Position numbers and translations under genes: made by a program
Assembly: GCA_025359965.1 (NCBI GenBank)
Contig: JANYDC010000073.1
Coordinates: forward strand, 1-62,576
Source: Pedosphaera sp.
Lineage (GTDB): Bacteria > Verrucomicrobiota > Verrucomicrobiia > Limisphaerales > SXQI01
DNA: 62,576 bases
Direction of reading: 5' to 3'
The notes under the pieces: model-generated
What the model was told of the DNA's origin: nothing
The model's database searches: none
The model's input: the letters and a program-made list of their open reading frames with translations, nothing else
Shown: positions 1-9,654 of the stretch, one piece after another
Numbering within the stretch: position 1 is the first letter of the stretch
Layout of the letters: every line of letters starts with the position of its first letter

Positions 1-211
1 GGCGAAGCACCAAGACTTCCACAGTCTGATGAACCTCCCTTGCGATGGTATTATGCAGGTGCGGTGGAATGACCTTGCCTGCCGGATGACGATGGAAACC
101 CAACTGCTGCCCCATCGTGTCAGGGGTAACAAAACTCACTCCCGCTGCCTGTTTCAGACCCCGGACGATGAGCGCCAGCAACTCTCCCTGATCTCGGATC
201 TCGCTAGTCAA
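1..211 (-). CDS. Cupin-like protein, partial (runs off left edge)
   Basis: An open frame continues from the window edge on the minus strand to a TTG codon at 209-211, only three bases after the gmd stop codon (215-217), so it is probably the next gene of the gmd operon. The visible 70 residues include the stretches LGFHRHPAGKVIPPHLHN and REVHQTVEVLVLR. These resemble the first half of small cupin proteins that sit beside sugar-nucleotide and glycan genes, with histidines spaced as in the cupin metal-binding motif. The exact role is unknown; the context suggests surface-polysaccharide synthesis. The start codon is uncertain: TTG is the first possible one and no clear ribosome-binding site is visible. 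The C-terminal half lies outside the window. Confidence 0.65.
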   Translation of the reverse strand, partial: MTSEIRDQGELLALIVRGLKQAAGVSFVTPDTMGQQLGFHRHPAGKVIPPHLHNTIAREVHQTVEVLVLR

Positions 212-214
212 TTG

Positions 215-1252
215 TTAGGCCGGTACCAAAGTCTTTAGTTGCAGCTCGCGCTTGGCAGCGGCCAGGTCGCTTTCGACCATCAGTTTGGCCAGGCCTTGCA
301 TGCGGGTTTTGGGTTCCCAGCCGAGCACTTTTTTAGCTTTGCTATAATCGCCAATCAACAGATCCACCTCGCTGGGGCGGTCGAACGCTGTGTCATGAAC
401 CACGTAATCCTTCCAATCCAAGTCCAGCGCCCCGAAGGTCGCGGCCAGAAAATCGCGCACGCTGTGGGTTTCATTGGTCGCCACCACATAATCGTCGCCC
501 GCATCCTGCTGCACCATCAGGTGCATGGCCTCCACATATTCCTTTGCGTAACCCCAATCGCGTTTGGCCTCGATATTTCCGAGGGCCAGCTTCTTTTCCA
601 GACCCACTTTGATGCGGGCCGCCGTCTGCGTGATTTTGCGCGTCACGAAATTCTCCGAACGCCGGGGCGATTCGTGGTTGAACAGGATGCCGTTGGAGGC
701 ATGGATGCCGTAAGCCTCCCGATAATTGACCGTCAGCCAGTAAGCGGCCACCTTGGCGCAGGCATAGGGCGAACGCGGCCAGAAAGGAGTGGTTTCTGTT
801 TGGGGCACCGCCTGTACTTTCCCGTACATTTCAGACGAAGAGGCCTGATAAAAGCGCGTCTTTTTGGCCAGACCAGCCTGCTTGATCGCATCCAACAAAC
901 GCAACGCCCCGGTGGCTGTGACGTCAAAAGTATACTCCGGCATACCAAAACTGATGCCCACGTGGCTCTGGGCGGCCAGATTATAGACCTCATCCGGCTG
1001 GACGTCGTACATCAGCTTCAGCATGGAGGCCGCATCGGCCAGATCGCCATAATGCAGTATGAATCGTGAGGCACTTCCTGGGGCCGCACTTCGCGCCGCC
1101 GTATTGCGATCCCGCATGTGGTCGATGCGTTCGCGTTTCACTGAGGAATTCCGCCTGACCAATCCATGGACCTCGTACCCCTTGTCAAACAGCAGTTCGG
1201 ACAAATACGACCCGTCCTGACCGGTAATCCCGGTGATGAGTGCTTTCTTCAT
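215..1252 (-). CDS. gmd: GDP-mannose 4,6-dehydratase
   Basis: This 345-residue protein is a short-chain dehydrogenase/reductase that converts GDP-D-mannose to GDP-4-keto-6-deoxymannose, the precursor of GDP-fucose and GDP-rhamnose, in the cytoplasm. The N-terminus has the nucleotide-binding [14 protein letters not shown] loop. An [12 protein letters not shown] segment follows, then the catalytic SSSEMYGK serine region and the [11 protein letters not shown]yr-x3-Lys pair, then [16 protein letters not shown], all characteristic of GMD. The length matches the family. It starts at ATG 1252 and is followed after three bases by the cupin-like frame, suggesting an operon for deoxyhexose glycan precursors. 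No fucose synthetase gene is visible in the window. Confidence 0.96.
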   Translation of the reverse strand: MKKALITGITGQDGSYLSELLFDKGYEVHGLVRRNSSVKRERIDHMRDRNTAARSAAPGSASRFILHYGDLADAASMLKLMYDVQPDEVYNLAAQSHVGISFGMPEYTFDVTATGALRLLDAIKQAGLAKKTRFYQASSSEMYGKVQAVPQTETTPFWPRSPYACAKVAAYWLTVNYREAYGIHASNGILFNHESPRRSENFVTRKITQTAARIKVGLEKKLALGNIEAKRDWGYAKEYVEAMHLMVQQDAGDDYVVATNETHSVRDFLAATFGALDLDWKDYVVHDTAFDRPSEVDLLIGDYSKAKKVLGWEPKTRMQGLAKLMVESDLAAAKRELQLKTLVPA

Positions 1253-1322
1253 TCGTGTTCCATCTTTATCCTCAAGTTTGAGTTGGCCTGCAAGTCATTG
1301 CATGCTCTTTCTCATACCCTCC

Positions 1323-2741
1323 TCAATCCTCGGCACGCTCACCATGCGGCGCCATCTTAACCAACCGCGGATCGAATCGCCCAAGGACTTCCACCAAATC
1401 GGTCTGCGCCGCCATGACTTGATGAATATCTTTGTAAACCATGGGGACTTCATCCAGCCCCGCTGACAGCAATTTGACTCCTCGATCCTTCAGCAGCCGG
1501 TTCACCTTCTCCCACTCGAATGTTTCCACGGCTTTCTTGCGGCTCATGACCCGCCCTGCCCCGTGCGAAGCCGACCGCAACGATTCCACATTTCCCTTCC
1601 CTCGCACCAGAAACCCGGGCGAAGCCATGGACCCCGGAATGATTCCCATAACACCCTCCCCGGCCGGGGTTGCCCCCTTGCGGTGGACCACCACCTCACG
1701 TTCCGCCCCGTTGATCACGTGATTTTCTTTCCAGGCAAAGTTGTGGTGGTTTTCCACATCCAGCAGTACTTCCAGGCCCAAATGCTGCGCCATGTGCTGA
1801 TGGATCAACGCGTGGTTGGCCGCCGCATATTCGCCCATCAACTCCATAGCCGCCCAATATTCCGCGCCGGCGGCTGAATCCAGCATCAGCCACGCCAGAT
1901 GTTTATGCTCCTTCGCTAGTTCGGGGTGTAACTCCATGGCAATTCCGCTGTAGTGCTCGCAAACCATCGCACCACTCCCCCGGCTGCCGCTGTGACTTAA
2001 AAGCGCCACGTACTCGCCCGGCTCCAATCCGCTGGCCTGATCAGTAGATGTGAAAACGCCGAACTCCACGAAATGATTGCCACTCCCGCTGGTGCCCAGT
2101 TGTGCCCAGGCCCGATCCTTATTGCGCGAAGTGATAGGGCTGACGCTCCAATCCTTATCCAAAACCCCGTGCGTGCGGCGGTCTTTGAAGTGCGCCCCGA
2201 TGCCAAACCGGGTCTCGGTTTCAATGGCCTGGGTCAACTGCTCCCGCTTCCGGGCCAGATCACGGACAGGCAGATCCAGCACCGTCATTTTCATCCTGCA
2301 GGCGATATCCACACCGACAGCATAAGGAATGACCGCATTTTCCGTCGCCAGCACTCCACCAATCGGCAGGCCGTAACCCACATGAGCATCGGGCATGAGC
2401 GCACCCGCCACGGCCACCGGCAACTGGCATGCACGTGCCAATTGATTGATGGCTTCCGGATCCAAACCGTCGCCCCATTGCCGCCACGGGGCCTGGGGTT
2501 GAAGCAAACGCGGTCCCACTTTCAACAGAGCTTTGGCAAATTCTCCGCGCAAGGGATCCTTCACAAAATCTCCGGGCGCGCGGATGATGGCCTCCAAATC
2601 AGCCTGAAGGGCTGCTTTGTCCAAGCCCTTTAAAATGTATCGCGAGATAAAATCAATCCCGCGTCGGTTGGTTTCCCCCGGCGGCACCCCCAGCCGGATC
2701 AAATCTTTCGTGTTCATAAAACCCGGGTCGTTTGTATCCAT
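1323..2741 (-). CDS. rtcB: RtcB-family RNA ligase
   Basis: A 472-residue RtcB-like protein. The family joins RNA 2',3'-cyclic phosphate or 3'-phosphate ends to 5'-OH ends using GTP and Mn2+, acting in RNA repair or tRNA splicing. Visible motifs are MPDAHVGYGLPIGG, the metal-binding cysteine in GVDIACRM, LGTSGSGNHFVE, LSHSGSRGSG, DVENHHNFAW and VVHRKGATPAGEG, which contains the histidine that carries the guanylate in RtcB. The start at 2741 (MDTNDPGF) could instead be the methionine eight codons later. It is divergent from the PSD1 gene that begins 18 bases away, and the two promoters must share that short gap or lie inside the genes. No RtcA or archease gene is nearby. Confidence 0.93.
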   Translation of the reverse strand: MDTNDPGFMNTKDLIRLGVPPGETNRRGIDFISRYILKGLDKAALQADLEAIIRAPGDFVKDPLRGEFAKALLKVGPRLLQPQAPWRQWGDGLDPEAINQLARACQLPVAVAGALMPDAHVGYGLPIGGVLATENAVIPYAVGVDIACRMKMTVLDLPVRDLARKREQLTQAIETETRFGIGAHFKDRRTHGVLDKDWSVSPITSRNKDRAWAQLGTSGSGNHFVEFGVFTSTDQASGLEPGEYVALLSHSGSRGSGAMVCEHYSGIAMELHPELAKEHKHLAWLMLDSAAGAEYWAAMELMGEYAAANHALIHQHMAQHLGLEVLLDVENHHNFAWKENHVINGAEREVVVHRKGATPAGEGVMGIIPGSMASPGFLVRGKGNVESLRSASHGAGRVMSRKKAVETFEWEKVNRLLKDRGVKLLSAGLDEVPMVYKDIHQVMAAQTDLVEVLGRFDPRLVKMAPHGERAED

Positions 2742-2758
2742 CAGGTGGCTTTCTGTGA

Positions 2759-5700
2759 ATGACGAATAAACGGGATTCGTCCATGCTTCTGCCTATGCAC
2801 CCGGTTCCATTACGCCCGAATTGTTTCCACGCGGTCAGCCTCCTGATGACGGTGCTGGCAGGAATGGTGGCCTTTTCGGCTGAAGCGGCCGATAAGGTCG
2901 AATTCAACCGGGATATTCGCCCCATACTTTCTGACCGTTGTTTTCGTTGTCATGGACCTGACAAAGGAGCGCGCAAAGCCGATCTCAGGCTCGACCTGCC
3001 GGAGCAGGCCTTCGCGGAGCACGGCAAAAAACATGTCCACCCCATTGTCCCTGGCAGCTCGGCGAAGAGCGCGGTTTATCAACGCATCACCACGACGGAT
3101 AAAGATGACTTGATGCCTCCGCCGGAATCAAACCTTACGCTTACTCCGCATGAGAAGGAGCTTCTTAAGAAATGGATCGATCAAGGGGCCAGATACGATG
3201 CGCATTGGGCTTTTGTTCCGCTGCCGGACAAGATCTCGCTGCCCAAAGTTAAGAATAAGAAATGGGTTCACAACGGCCTGGATGCCTTCATTCTCGCGAA
3301 ATTGGAGAAGGAAGCGGTTAAACCCTCACCCCAGGCGGATAAATTGCGCTGGCTGCGTCGTGTCACCTACGATCTGACCGGCCTTCCGCCTACCCCCGAA
3401 GAAGTGGACGATTTCTCCAAAGACTCGAGCGCTATCGCCTATACCAAAGTGGTGGATCGACTGTTGGCCTCGCCCCGTTACGGTGAGCGGATGGCGGTTC
3501 CCTGGCTTGATGCCGCCCGTTACGCGGATAGTTATGGCTATCAAAGCGACCAGATGTCTCCCACCTGGCCTTATCGCGATTGGGTAGTCCGCGCGTTCAA
3601 CCGAAATCTGCCTTACGATCAGTTTTTGACGGATCAACTGGCGGGCGATCTTGAAAAAGATGCATCGCGCGAAACCCGCCTCGCCACCGCGTTCAATCGT
3701 CTGCATCGTCAAACCAACGAGGGTGGAAGCATTGCCGAGGAATGGCGTTTGGAATATGTGGCCGACCGCGTCCACACTTTCGGCACCACTTTTCTAGCGC
3801 TGACCATGGAGTGTTGCCGATGCCATGATCACAAATATGATCCACTGGCCCAGCGCGACTACTACAGCCTTTCCTCCTTCTTCAACAACATTGACGAGTA
3901 CGGTTTATATAATGATTCGGCGCGAGTGCCGACCCCCTCATTGTTGCTGCCTAATCCTGAGCAGGAAACTGCACTCAATACGACTGCCAGCAACCTAGTA
4001 GCAGCGACTAAGAAACTCACAAATTCAGCATCCTCAACGGCAACCTCGTTCCGCGCCTGGTTGGCGGCTTCACCTCAAGCTGTCGAAGTGCCGAATTTGG
4101 TGGCACAATATACCTTCGACGAGCTGGCCACCAATCGCTTTGCCAATGTTCTCAGCACCAACTCATGGTCCACTGGGTTGGGTGGCAGCAAATTGGCCGA
4201 AGGCCGGCATGGGAAGGCTTTGGAATTCAACGGTGATGATGAAATTACCTTCCCCGGTGCTCTAGGGAGCGTCGAGCCTTGGGATGCCTACACGGTGAAT
4301 TTTGCCCTTAAACGCCCTGCAAGTTTGACGAATGCCGTGATTTTTCACCGCAGCGCAGGGACCGACGTGGGGTTCTTCGGCACCGAGCTGACGCTTGATG
4401 AGGGACACCTTTTCTTTGTCATCAAAAGGTTCTGGCCGGGCAATGCGGTGGCGGTGCGTTCCAAAGAAATGTTGCCGGCGGACGATTGGGCCGAAATTGG
4501 GGTGACTTATGACGGCTCGGGGCGGGCGGCAGGGATGAAATTGTATTGGGATGGACGCCCTCTGACGCTGGAAGTAGTGCGGGATCAATTGCAGAAAAGC
4601 CCGCAGAACGGAGGCGATGGGTTGAGCTTCGGCGCGCGCTTCCGTTCGACGGGCTTGAAAAACTCCAGTCTGGACGATCTGCGCATCTACAACCGAGCCC
4701 TCTCGCCGGTCGAGATGGCGCAATTACACGATGGGAAGAGTTTGGCTGAGGCCTTGGCCAAGAAGGACGAAGAAGCGCTGCTCCCCTATTTTACCTCTAC
4801 TCAGACAGGCGCATGGAGTGAGGCACAAAACGGTGTTTCGCAAGCCCTCAAAGGCTACTTGGAAGCACGCAACGGGGTGCAGGAAACGAGTGTGATGGAA
4901 GAGATGGAAGCACCCCGCCCCGCCTATCTTTTGGCGCGCGGACGTTATGACGCACCGACCAATGAGACCACCCGGGTGCAACGTTCGACGCCAGCCTCCC
5001 TGCCGAAGTTTCCCGAAACCGCGCCGCGTGATCGACTCGGTCTGGCCCAATGGCTGACTGATCCCAAGCATCCTTTAACAGCACGGGTGGCGGTGAACCG
5101 GCTTTGGCAGCAATTGTTCGGCAAGGGGTTGGTCACGACAACGGAGAATTTTGGTTTGCAGGGGTCACAGCCCAGTCATCCCGAATTGCTGGACTGGCTG
5201 GCCCGCGAATTGATCAATTCGGGCTGGGACATCAAAGCCACCTTGAAACAGTGGGTTTTAAGCGCCACGTACCGGCAGGATTCGGCGGTTCGCCCTGATT
5301 TGCAGGAGAAAGATCCGGAAAACAAGCTTTGGGCGCGGGGTCCGAGCCATCGGTTGCCGGGCGAGATGATTCGCGATACGGCCCTAGCGGCGAGCGGTTT
5401 GCTTAAGCCGGATTTGGGCGGACCGCCGGTCAGCCCTTATCAACCGGGGGATCTCTGGCGCGAAAGCAATACCATGAGCCCGGCCTACCATCAAAGTGTG
5501 GGTGAGGATCTTTATCGGCGCAGCCTTTACACGGTTTGGAAACGCACGGCCCCCATGCCCAACATGAGTTCGTTTGACGCCCCGTCTCGCGAGGTTTGCG
5601 TGGTGAAACGGAGCACGACTTCGACGCCTCAGCAGGCTTTTGTGCTGCTGAATGATGTGCAATTTGTCGAGGCGGCGCGTGTTTTAGCTGAGAAAGCTCT

Positions 5701-5962
5701 GGGGCAACCGGAAGGGGAGCGGATTGCTTTTGTCTTCCAGCGGCTGACGGCGCGCCAGCCGGAAGCGGCTGAGTTGAAGGTGCTGCGGGAGATTTGGTCT
5801 GAGCAACACGCTATTTTTACGAAGGAACCGCAGCGAGCCGACCAATTGATCAGCGTGGGTGATCGAAAACGCGATCCGAGCCTGAACCCGATTGAACTGG
5901 CCACTGCCACCAGCGTTACCCAAGCCATTCTCAACCTCGATGCCACTGTCTGGAAACGCTGA
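2759..5962 (+). CDS. PSD1-type secreted cytochrome protein (DUF1549/DUF1553)
   Basis: A 1067-residue exported protein of a family greatly expanded in Planctomycetes and Verrucomicrobia. After a signal peptide ending near AFSAEAAD comes a PSCyt1 domain with one haem motif (CFRCH) at about residues 58-65. A DUF1549/PSCyt2 region follows ([19 protein letters not shown] at about 200, later [13 protein letters not shown] with a second CxxCH). A LamG-like carbohydrate-binding insert lies at about 450-650, then the DUF1553/PSD1 half ([29 protein letters not shown]-like, and [14 protein letters not shown]). The family is thought to act in degradation of complex polysaccharides, but its biochemistry is poorly defined. 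The partner DUF1501 gene starts 13 bases downstream. The start could be the ATG at 2783 rather than 2759. Confidence 0.92.
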   Translation: MTNKRDSSMLLPMHPVPLRPNCFHAVSLLMTVLAGMVAFSAEAADKVEFNRDIRPILSDRCFRCHGPDKGARKADLRLDLPEQAFAEHGKKHVHPIVPGSSAKSAVYQRITTTDKDDLMPPPESNLTLTPHEKELLKKWIDQGARYDAHWAFVPLPDKISLPKVKNKKWVHNGLDAFILAKLEKEAVKPSPQADKLRWLRRVTYDLTGLPPTPEEVDDFSKDSSAIAYTKVVDRLLASPRYGERMAVPWLDAARYADSYGYQSDQMSPTWPYRDWVVRAFNRNLPYDQFLTDQLAGDLEKDASRETRLATAFNRLHRQTNEGGSIAEEWRLEYVADRVHTFGTTFLALTMECCRCHDHKYDPLAQRDYYSLSSFFNNIDEYGLYNDSARVPTPSLLLPNPEQETALNTTASNLVAATKKLTNSASSTATSFRAWLAASPQAVEVPNLVAQYTFDELATNRFANVLSTNSWSTGLGGSKLAEGRHGKALEFNGDDEITFPGALGSVEPWDAYTVNFALKRPASLTNAVIFHRSAGTDVGFFGTELTLDEGHLFFVIKRFWPGNAVAVRSKEMLPADDWAEIGVTYDGSGRAAGMKLYWDGRPLTLEVVRDQLQKSPQNGGDGLSFGARFRSTGLKNSSLDDLRIYNRALSPVEMAQLHDGKSLAEALAKKDEEALLPYFTSTQTGAWSEAQNGVSQALKGYLEARNGVQETSVMEEMEAPRPAYLLARGRYDAPTNETTRVQRSTPASLPKFPETAPRDRLGLAQWLTDPKHPLTARVAVNRLWQQLFGKGLVTTTENFGLQGSQPSHPELLDWLARELINSGWDIKATLKQWVLSATYRQDSAVRPDLQEKDPENKLWARGPSHRLPGEMIRDTALAASGLLKPDLGGPPVSPYQPGDLWRESNTMSPAYHQSVGEDLYRRSLYTVWKRTAPMPNMSSFDAPSREVCVVKRSTTSTPQQAFVLLNDVQFVEAARVLAEKALGQPEGERIAFVFQRLTARQPEAAELKVLREIWSEQHAIFTKEPQRADQLISVGDRKRDPSLNPIELATATSVTQAILNLDATVWKR

Positions 5963-5975
5963 ACTCTCTCCTGTC

Positions 5976-7454
5976 ATGAACGAAAACACCATTCTTCACC
6001 CGTTCGGAGTGACCCGGCGTCATTTTTTTGCCAAATCGGCCCAAGGCCTGGGGGCAGCGGCGCTGGCGGGATTGATGTCAAAGACTCACGCAGAGCCAAC
6101 GAACGTCGGGTCGGGGGACCCGGCCTACAAGTCGAACGCGTCAGGAGGGTTGCCGGGGCTTCCGCATTTTCCGGGGAAGGCCAAGCGGGTCATTTATCTT
6201 TTTCAAAGCGGCGCACCGTCCCATCTGGATTTGTTTGATTACAAGCCGCTGCTCAATACGAAACACGGTGAGCAACTGCCGGAATCGGTGCGGGGCGGAC
6301 AACGGCTCACGGGGATGACTTCGCAGCAGGCATCCATTCCGCTGGCGGGTTCGGTTTTTAAATTTAAGCAGCATGGGCAGGCGGGGACTTGGTTCAGCGA
6401 AATTCTGCCGCACACGGCCGGGATTGCGGATGCGATGTGCATGGTGAACTCGATGTTCACGGAGGCCATTAACCACGATCCGGCCATCACGTTTTTCCAA
6501 ACGGGGTCACAGATCGCGGGCAGGCCTTCGCTGGGATCGTGGATTCATTATGGACTGGGCTCGATCAATGAGAATTTGCCTTCTTTTGTGGTGTTGGTGA
6601 CGCCGAACAAGGGGGATCAACCGCTGTATTCCCGCCTTTGGGGCAGTGGTTTTCTGGCTTCGAGGTATCAGGGCATCCAATTCCGCTCGGGCAAGGAGCC
6701 GATTCTGTATATGGCCAATCCGGATGGACCGTGCGGGACGGGTCGGCGTGCGTTGTTGGATAAGTTGAACGCCTTGAACCGCTTGCAATTTCAGAAGGAG
6801 TTGGACCCGGAGATTGAATCGCGCATTTCGCAGTATGAGATGGCGTACCGGATGCAAAGCAGCGTGCCGGATGTGGTGGATATTTCGAAGGAACCGGAGA
6901 GCACGTATGAAATGTACGGTCCGGACAGCCGCAAGCCGGGAACTTTTGCGGCGAATTGTCTTTTGGCGCGCCGATTGGCCGAGCGGGGGGTGCGTTTCAT
7001 CCAGTTGTATCACCAGGGATGGGATCAACATGGAGATTTGCCGGCAGGCATCCGCAATCAGGCCAAGGAAACAGACCAACCCAGCGCCGCTTTGATTAAG
7101 GATTTAAAGCAACGTGGGATGCTGGATGATACGCTGGTGATTTGGGGGGGGGAATTTGGCCGGACCTGCTATTCGCAAGGGGCTTTATCGGAGACTAATT
7201 ATGGGAGGGATCATCACCCGCGCTGTTTTAGCCTTTGGATGGCGGGTGGTGGGATTAAACCGGGGATGAATTACGGGCAAACGGACGAGTACGGATACAA
7301 CATCACGGACAACGGGGTGCATGTACATGATTTACAGGCAACTATCATGCACACTCTCGGAATTGATCACGAACGACTGACGTATACTTATCAAGGGCGT
7401 CGCTTCCGCCTGACGGATGTGCACGGGCAGGTGGTGAAAGCGTTGCTTGCCTAA
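5976..7454 (+). CDS. DUF1501 family Tat-exported protein
   Basis: A 492-residue partner of the preceding PSD1 protein. I chose the start at ATG 5976 because [18 protein letters not shown] gives a twin-arginine signal (TRRHFF followed by a small hydrophobic stretch [11 protein letters not shown]). An upstream in-frame ATG at 5892 would place that signal internally. Family landmarks are [20 protein letters not shown] near the mature N-terminus, [37 protein letters not shown] and the C-terminal [15 protein letters not shown]. The fold is sulfatase/alkaline-phosphatase-like, but the substrate is unknown. The PSD1-DUF1501 arrangement is standard in PVC bacteria and the two products are probably used together in the periplasm. 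Confidence 0.93.
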   Translation: MNENTILHPFGVTRRHFFAKSAQGLGAAALAGLMSKTHAEPTNVGSGDPAYKSNASGGLPGLPHFPGKAKRVIYLFQSGAPSHLDLFDYKPLLNTKHGEQLPESVRGGQRLTGMTSQQASIPLAGSVFKFKQHGQAGTWFSEILPHTAGIADAMCMVNSMFTEAINHDPAITFFQTGSQIAGRPSLGSWIHYGLGSINENLPSFVVLVTPNKGDQPLYSRLWGSGFLASRYQGIQFRSGKEPILYMANPDGPCGTGRRALLDKLNALNRLQFQKELDPEIESRISQYEMAYRMQSSVPDVVDISKEPESTYEMYGPDSRKPGTFAANCLLARRLAERGVRFIQLYHQGWDQHGDLPAGIRNQAKETDQPSAALIKDLKQRGMLDDTLVIWGGEFGRTCYSQGALSETNYGRDHHPRCFSLWMAGGGIKPGMNYGQTDEYGYNITDNGVHVHDLQATIMHTLGIDHERLTYTYQGRRFRLTDVHGQVVKALLA

Positions 7455-7471
7455 AATGACGGGGCGGGAGT

Positions 7472-7957
7472 TTAGAGGACGGAACTCAGTGTTTCTTGGA
7501 AGGGCAAGACCACCGGGGAATGTTCGGGGAGGCTGGGAAGGATGAAAACGGGGCTGTTTATGGGGGCAGTGAATGGGGTCGATGCGTCGGTTTGAGTTGG
7601 AACTGTCTGCGGTGTAGGTGACTGTGCGGCGGGTTTTTGGGCAGAAATCGGGTGTTCGTTGTGCTCAGGGGAAGGAGCAAAAGGGATGATGGAGGAACGT
7701 TTGGTTCTTTGACCAGGAGGGCGGCGGTGGGCGAGGGTGTAGAGTTGTTTTTCGATTCGGATCATGATTTTGAGGGCGGCATGGAGCTCGGACATTTTGG
7801 GTTCGTCTTTGCGAAGGACGGCGAGGGCTTTGGCCTGAAACTCTTGGAGGATGGCGAGGTGAGAGGCGGTGAAATCAGCGAGGGTTTCGGCGAAGTTGGG
7901 AGCGATGTCGTTGTTCATAGTGTTGTATATTGTCTGAACAATGGCATCGTTAAGCAT
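7472..7957 (-). CDS. Hypothetical protein, helical N-terminus and Pro/Thr-rich tail
   Basis: A 161-residue frame I do not recognise. Residues 1-80 look alpha-helical and charged (ADFTASHLAILQEFQAKALAVL, HAALKIMIRIEKQLYTLA). From about residue 95 the sequence becomes rich in Pro, Ser, Thr and Gln, as in a disordered linker or tail. There is no signal peptide or membrane segment. It converges on the DUF1501 gene, whose stop is 17 bases away. A start at the internal methionine at 7918 is possible. An overlapping plus-strand frame (7637-7996) has composition typical of an antisense shadow. Expression is unproven. Confidence 0.5.
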   Translation of the reverse strand: MLNDAIVQTIYNTMNNDIAPNFAETLADFTASHLAILQEFQAKALAVLRKDEPKMSELHAALKIMIRIEKQLYTLAHRRPPGQRTKRSSIIPFAPSPEHNEHPISAQKPAAQSPTPQTVPTQTDASTPFTAPINSPVFILPSLPEHSPVVLPFQETLSSVL

Positions 7958-8040
7958 TTTTGTATACTAAAAAGTATCGTCCACGTATTTAAATGAACTT
8001 TAAGCGGGGTGATTTCCCCAAGAGGCTTGGGAAAGAGGGT

Positions 8041-8069
8041 TTCACGCGAAGCCGCGAAGATCGCGAAGG
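8041..8069. repeat. Dispersed TTCACGCGAAG-type repeat
   Basis: The bases starting TTCACGCGAAGCCGCGAAG contain the CGCGAAG unit repeated at short intervals. I recall very similar TTCACGC-AAG-CCGC-AAG strings as intergenic dispersed repeats in many PVC and Bacteroidetes genomes. Only one copy lies in this window, so repetition cannot be shown here. It lies in the 315-bp gene-free stretch 7958-8272, which otherwise holds only the palindromic repeat at 8191-8233. Confidence 0.45.
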
Positions 8070-8190
8070 TATTGATCTCGCCTTCGGGGATAGTGCCTTT
8101 ATGGATAACTGGTGGTGATTTGGGTTGGGCGGCAGAGAAATCGGGCTGGTCGCAGTTGAGACCTGAAGTCCGCCTATAAAGGAGAGGGGT

Positions 8191-8233
8191 TGGGGAAAGC
8201 GGCGTGGCGCTTGGCTTCCCGCCGCACTCCATA
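8191..8233 (-). repeat. Palindromic dispersed repeat, copy 1 (MECGGK repeat)
   Basis: On the minus strand this 43-bp sequence matches 29245-29288 with one substitution and one single-base indel. It can form a hairpin through GCGGCG / CGCCGC and through GGGAAGC / GCTTTCCC. Translated, it starts MECGGK and continues SATPL. I remember the same peptide at the ends of many annotated verrucomicrobial proteins, which points to a REP-like intergenic repeat that is not a gene. Here it lies between two hypothetical genes. Confidence 0.75.
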
Positions 8234-8272
8234 GGGCTGCGGGTGGGGGGGTTGCGGCTCAGCCAAGGGTGG

Positions 8273-8656
8273 CTAGTTTTGGAGGGCGATTTTTATAGGG
8301 GCCAGGGTTAATTGGTTTTTAGCGTTGTGTTGCAGGTAGAGGCGGTAGGCAACGAAGACTAGGGCGAAGGCGCTGAGGCAGAGGCCGAAGGGGGAATGGA
8401 TGCCGTTGGCGGAGAGCATGCCTTCGAGGAAGAGATCGACGATGGCGGCGGCGTGGATGGCGGCCTCCAGGCGGTTATGAAAGTAGCCGTGGGCGGCAGC
8501 TTCGCGCAGGGCGATGGCGAGCACGGAGAAGATGACGAGGGCCGAGAGGCGGACGGTGTTGCCCTCGAGGGTGCGCCAGAGGGCGAAGCTAAGGAAATAG
8601 ATGGTGAGGAGGAGGGCGGTGAAACTCCAACTGCGGGGGCTGAGTTTGAGGTGCAT
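8273..8656 (-). CDS. Small multi-pass membrane protein, unknown
   Basis: A 127-residue protein with three or four hydrophobic segments (FTALLLTIYFLSFALW, LSALVIFSVLAIAL, IHAAAIVDLFLEGML, LCLSAFALVFVAYRLYL) and few charged residues between them, so it should reside in the inner membrane. I do not recognise the family. It begins at ATG 8656, 47 bases after the stop of the diacylglycerol-kinase-like gene on the same strand, so it may be the last gene of that operon. There are no enzyme motifs. Confidence 0.6.
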   Translation of the reverse strand: MHLKLSPRSWSFTALLLTIYFLSFALWRTLEGNTVRLSALVIFSVLAIALREAAAHGYFHNRLEAAIHAAAIVDLFLEGMLSANGIHSPFGLCLSAFALVFVAYRLYLQHNAKNQLTLAPIKIALQN

Positions 8657-8703
8657 ATATTACGTTACGCAGGGAACTTAGCACTGGATGCGTTTTTTGC
8701 GAA

Positions 8704-9654
8704 TCAGGGGGGCGATATTTCGACGGGAGGCTGGGGCACGGCGACGCGGAGGCGGTGGGGGGTGATTTGTAAAACAGCCGGAACGCGGCCGACTAGATCG
8801 CCCTCAAGCTGCAAGGCGGCGGGGTGATCGCAGTTGAGTTGGACGGAGGGGGTTTGAAAGTAGTGGCAGGCGCCGGGGCGGAAGAGTTGGCCGGTGAGGA
8901 ATTTTAGGCCGTAGCCGGGGAGGCTTTTCCAATCAAAGCGATCAAAGACGCAGACGTCGAGGAGGCCATCGTCGTATTTGGCCCGGTGGAAGAAGGGGTA
9001 GGGGCCGGCGTAGAAGCGGCCGTTGCCCACGAGGACGAGTTGGCCGGTGGCGGAGCCTTCGGCTGAGTGGGCGGTGATGGAGGGGTTGTCGTGGCCCAAA
9101 GCGACGGAGCCAGCCATGATGTAGGCCAAGGGGCCGAGGGCTTTTTTGACTTTCCAGCGAACGAGCTCGATGGCGTGGGCATCCCAGCCGGCACCGGCGA
9201 GTTGGACAAAGTGGCGGTGGGTTCGACCGGTTTCGTTGGTGTAGTTGGCACGGGCGACATCGATTGAGCGTTCGGCGGGGCCAAGGATGAGTTGCCAGGC
9301 TTTGGACCAATCGAAGGGGATGGCCTGTTCGAGGGCGAAGACGTTGATGGTGCCGATGGGGAGGATGCCAAGGCGGATGTCGGGGAGGAGTTGGGGATGG
9401 GTCATTAGGCCATCGACGACTTCGTTGAGAGTGCCATCGCCACCGGCGGCAACAATGGTGGTGTAGCCTGAGGCGATGGCTTGGGCGGCCAGCCTGCGCG
9501 CGTCGCCCGCGCATTGGGTGGGCATGAGGGTGGGACTGCCGGGAAGATTGGCCAACAGCTCGCGCAGACGGCGGGCACGGTTGCCGCCTGCGGTGGGGTT
9601 GAAGATAATGCAGCGTCGCTCGTTATCCACCCCGACTGAAGGCCCGGCCTTCAA
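8704..9654 (-). CDS. Diacylglycerol/lipid kinase family protein (YegS/DgkB-like)
   Basis: A 316-residue protein of the DAGK catalytic family, which phosphorylates diacylglycerol, sphingoid bases or related lipids with ATP at the membrane. The N-terminus has the nucleotide-binding [18 protein letters not shown], then the diagnostic glycine-rich loop [19 protein letters not shown] at about residues 60-80, then [15 protein letters not shown]. The C-terminal half includes the [16 protein letters not shown] segment of the beta-sandwich domain. The start ATG overlaps the stop of the upstream beta-propeller gene by four bases (9651-9654), so translation is probably coupled. The lipid substrate cannot be told from sequence. 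Confidence 0.9.
   Translation of the reverse strand: MKAGPSVGVDNERRCIIFNPTAGGNRARRLRELLANLPGSPTLMPTQCAGDARRLAAQAIASGYTTIVAAGGDGTLNEVVDGLMTHPQLLPDIRLGILPIGTINVFALEQAIPFDWSKAWQLILGPAERSIDVARANYTNETGRTHRHFVQLAGAGWDAHAIELVRWKVKKALGPLAYIMAGSVALGHDNPSITAHSAEGSATGQLVLVGNGRFYAGPYPFFHRAKYDDGLLDVCVFDRFDWKSLPGYGLKFLTGQLFRPGACHYFQTPSVQLNCDHPAALQLEGDLVGRVPAVLQITPHRLRVAVPQPPVEISPP

Noticed and set aside
2759..7454. PSD1/DUF1501 pair as a novel system
   Set aside because: This pair is common and numerous in Planctomycetes and Verrucomicrobia, so it is not new.
7915..8232. Minus-strand 105-aa open frame beginning MECGGKPSATPL
   Set aside because: It starts inside the dispersed palindromic repeat and crosses a second repeat; the peptide is a translation of repeats, not a protein.
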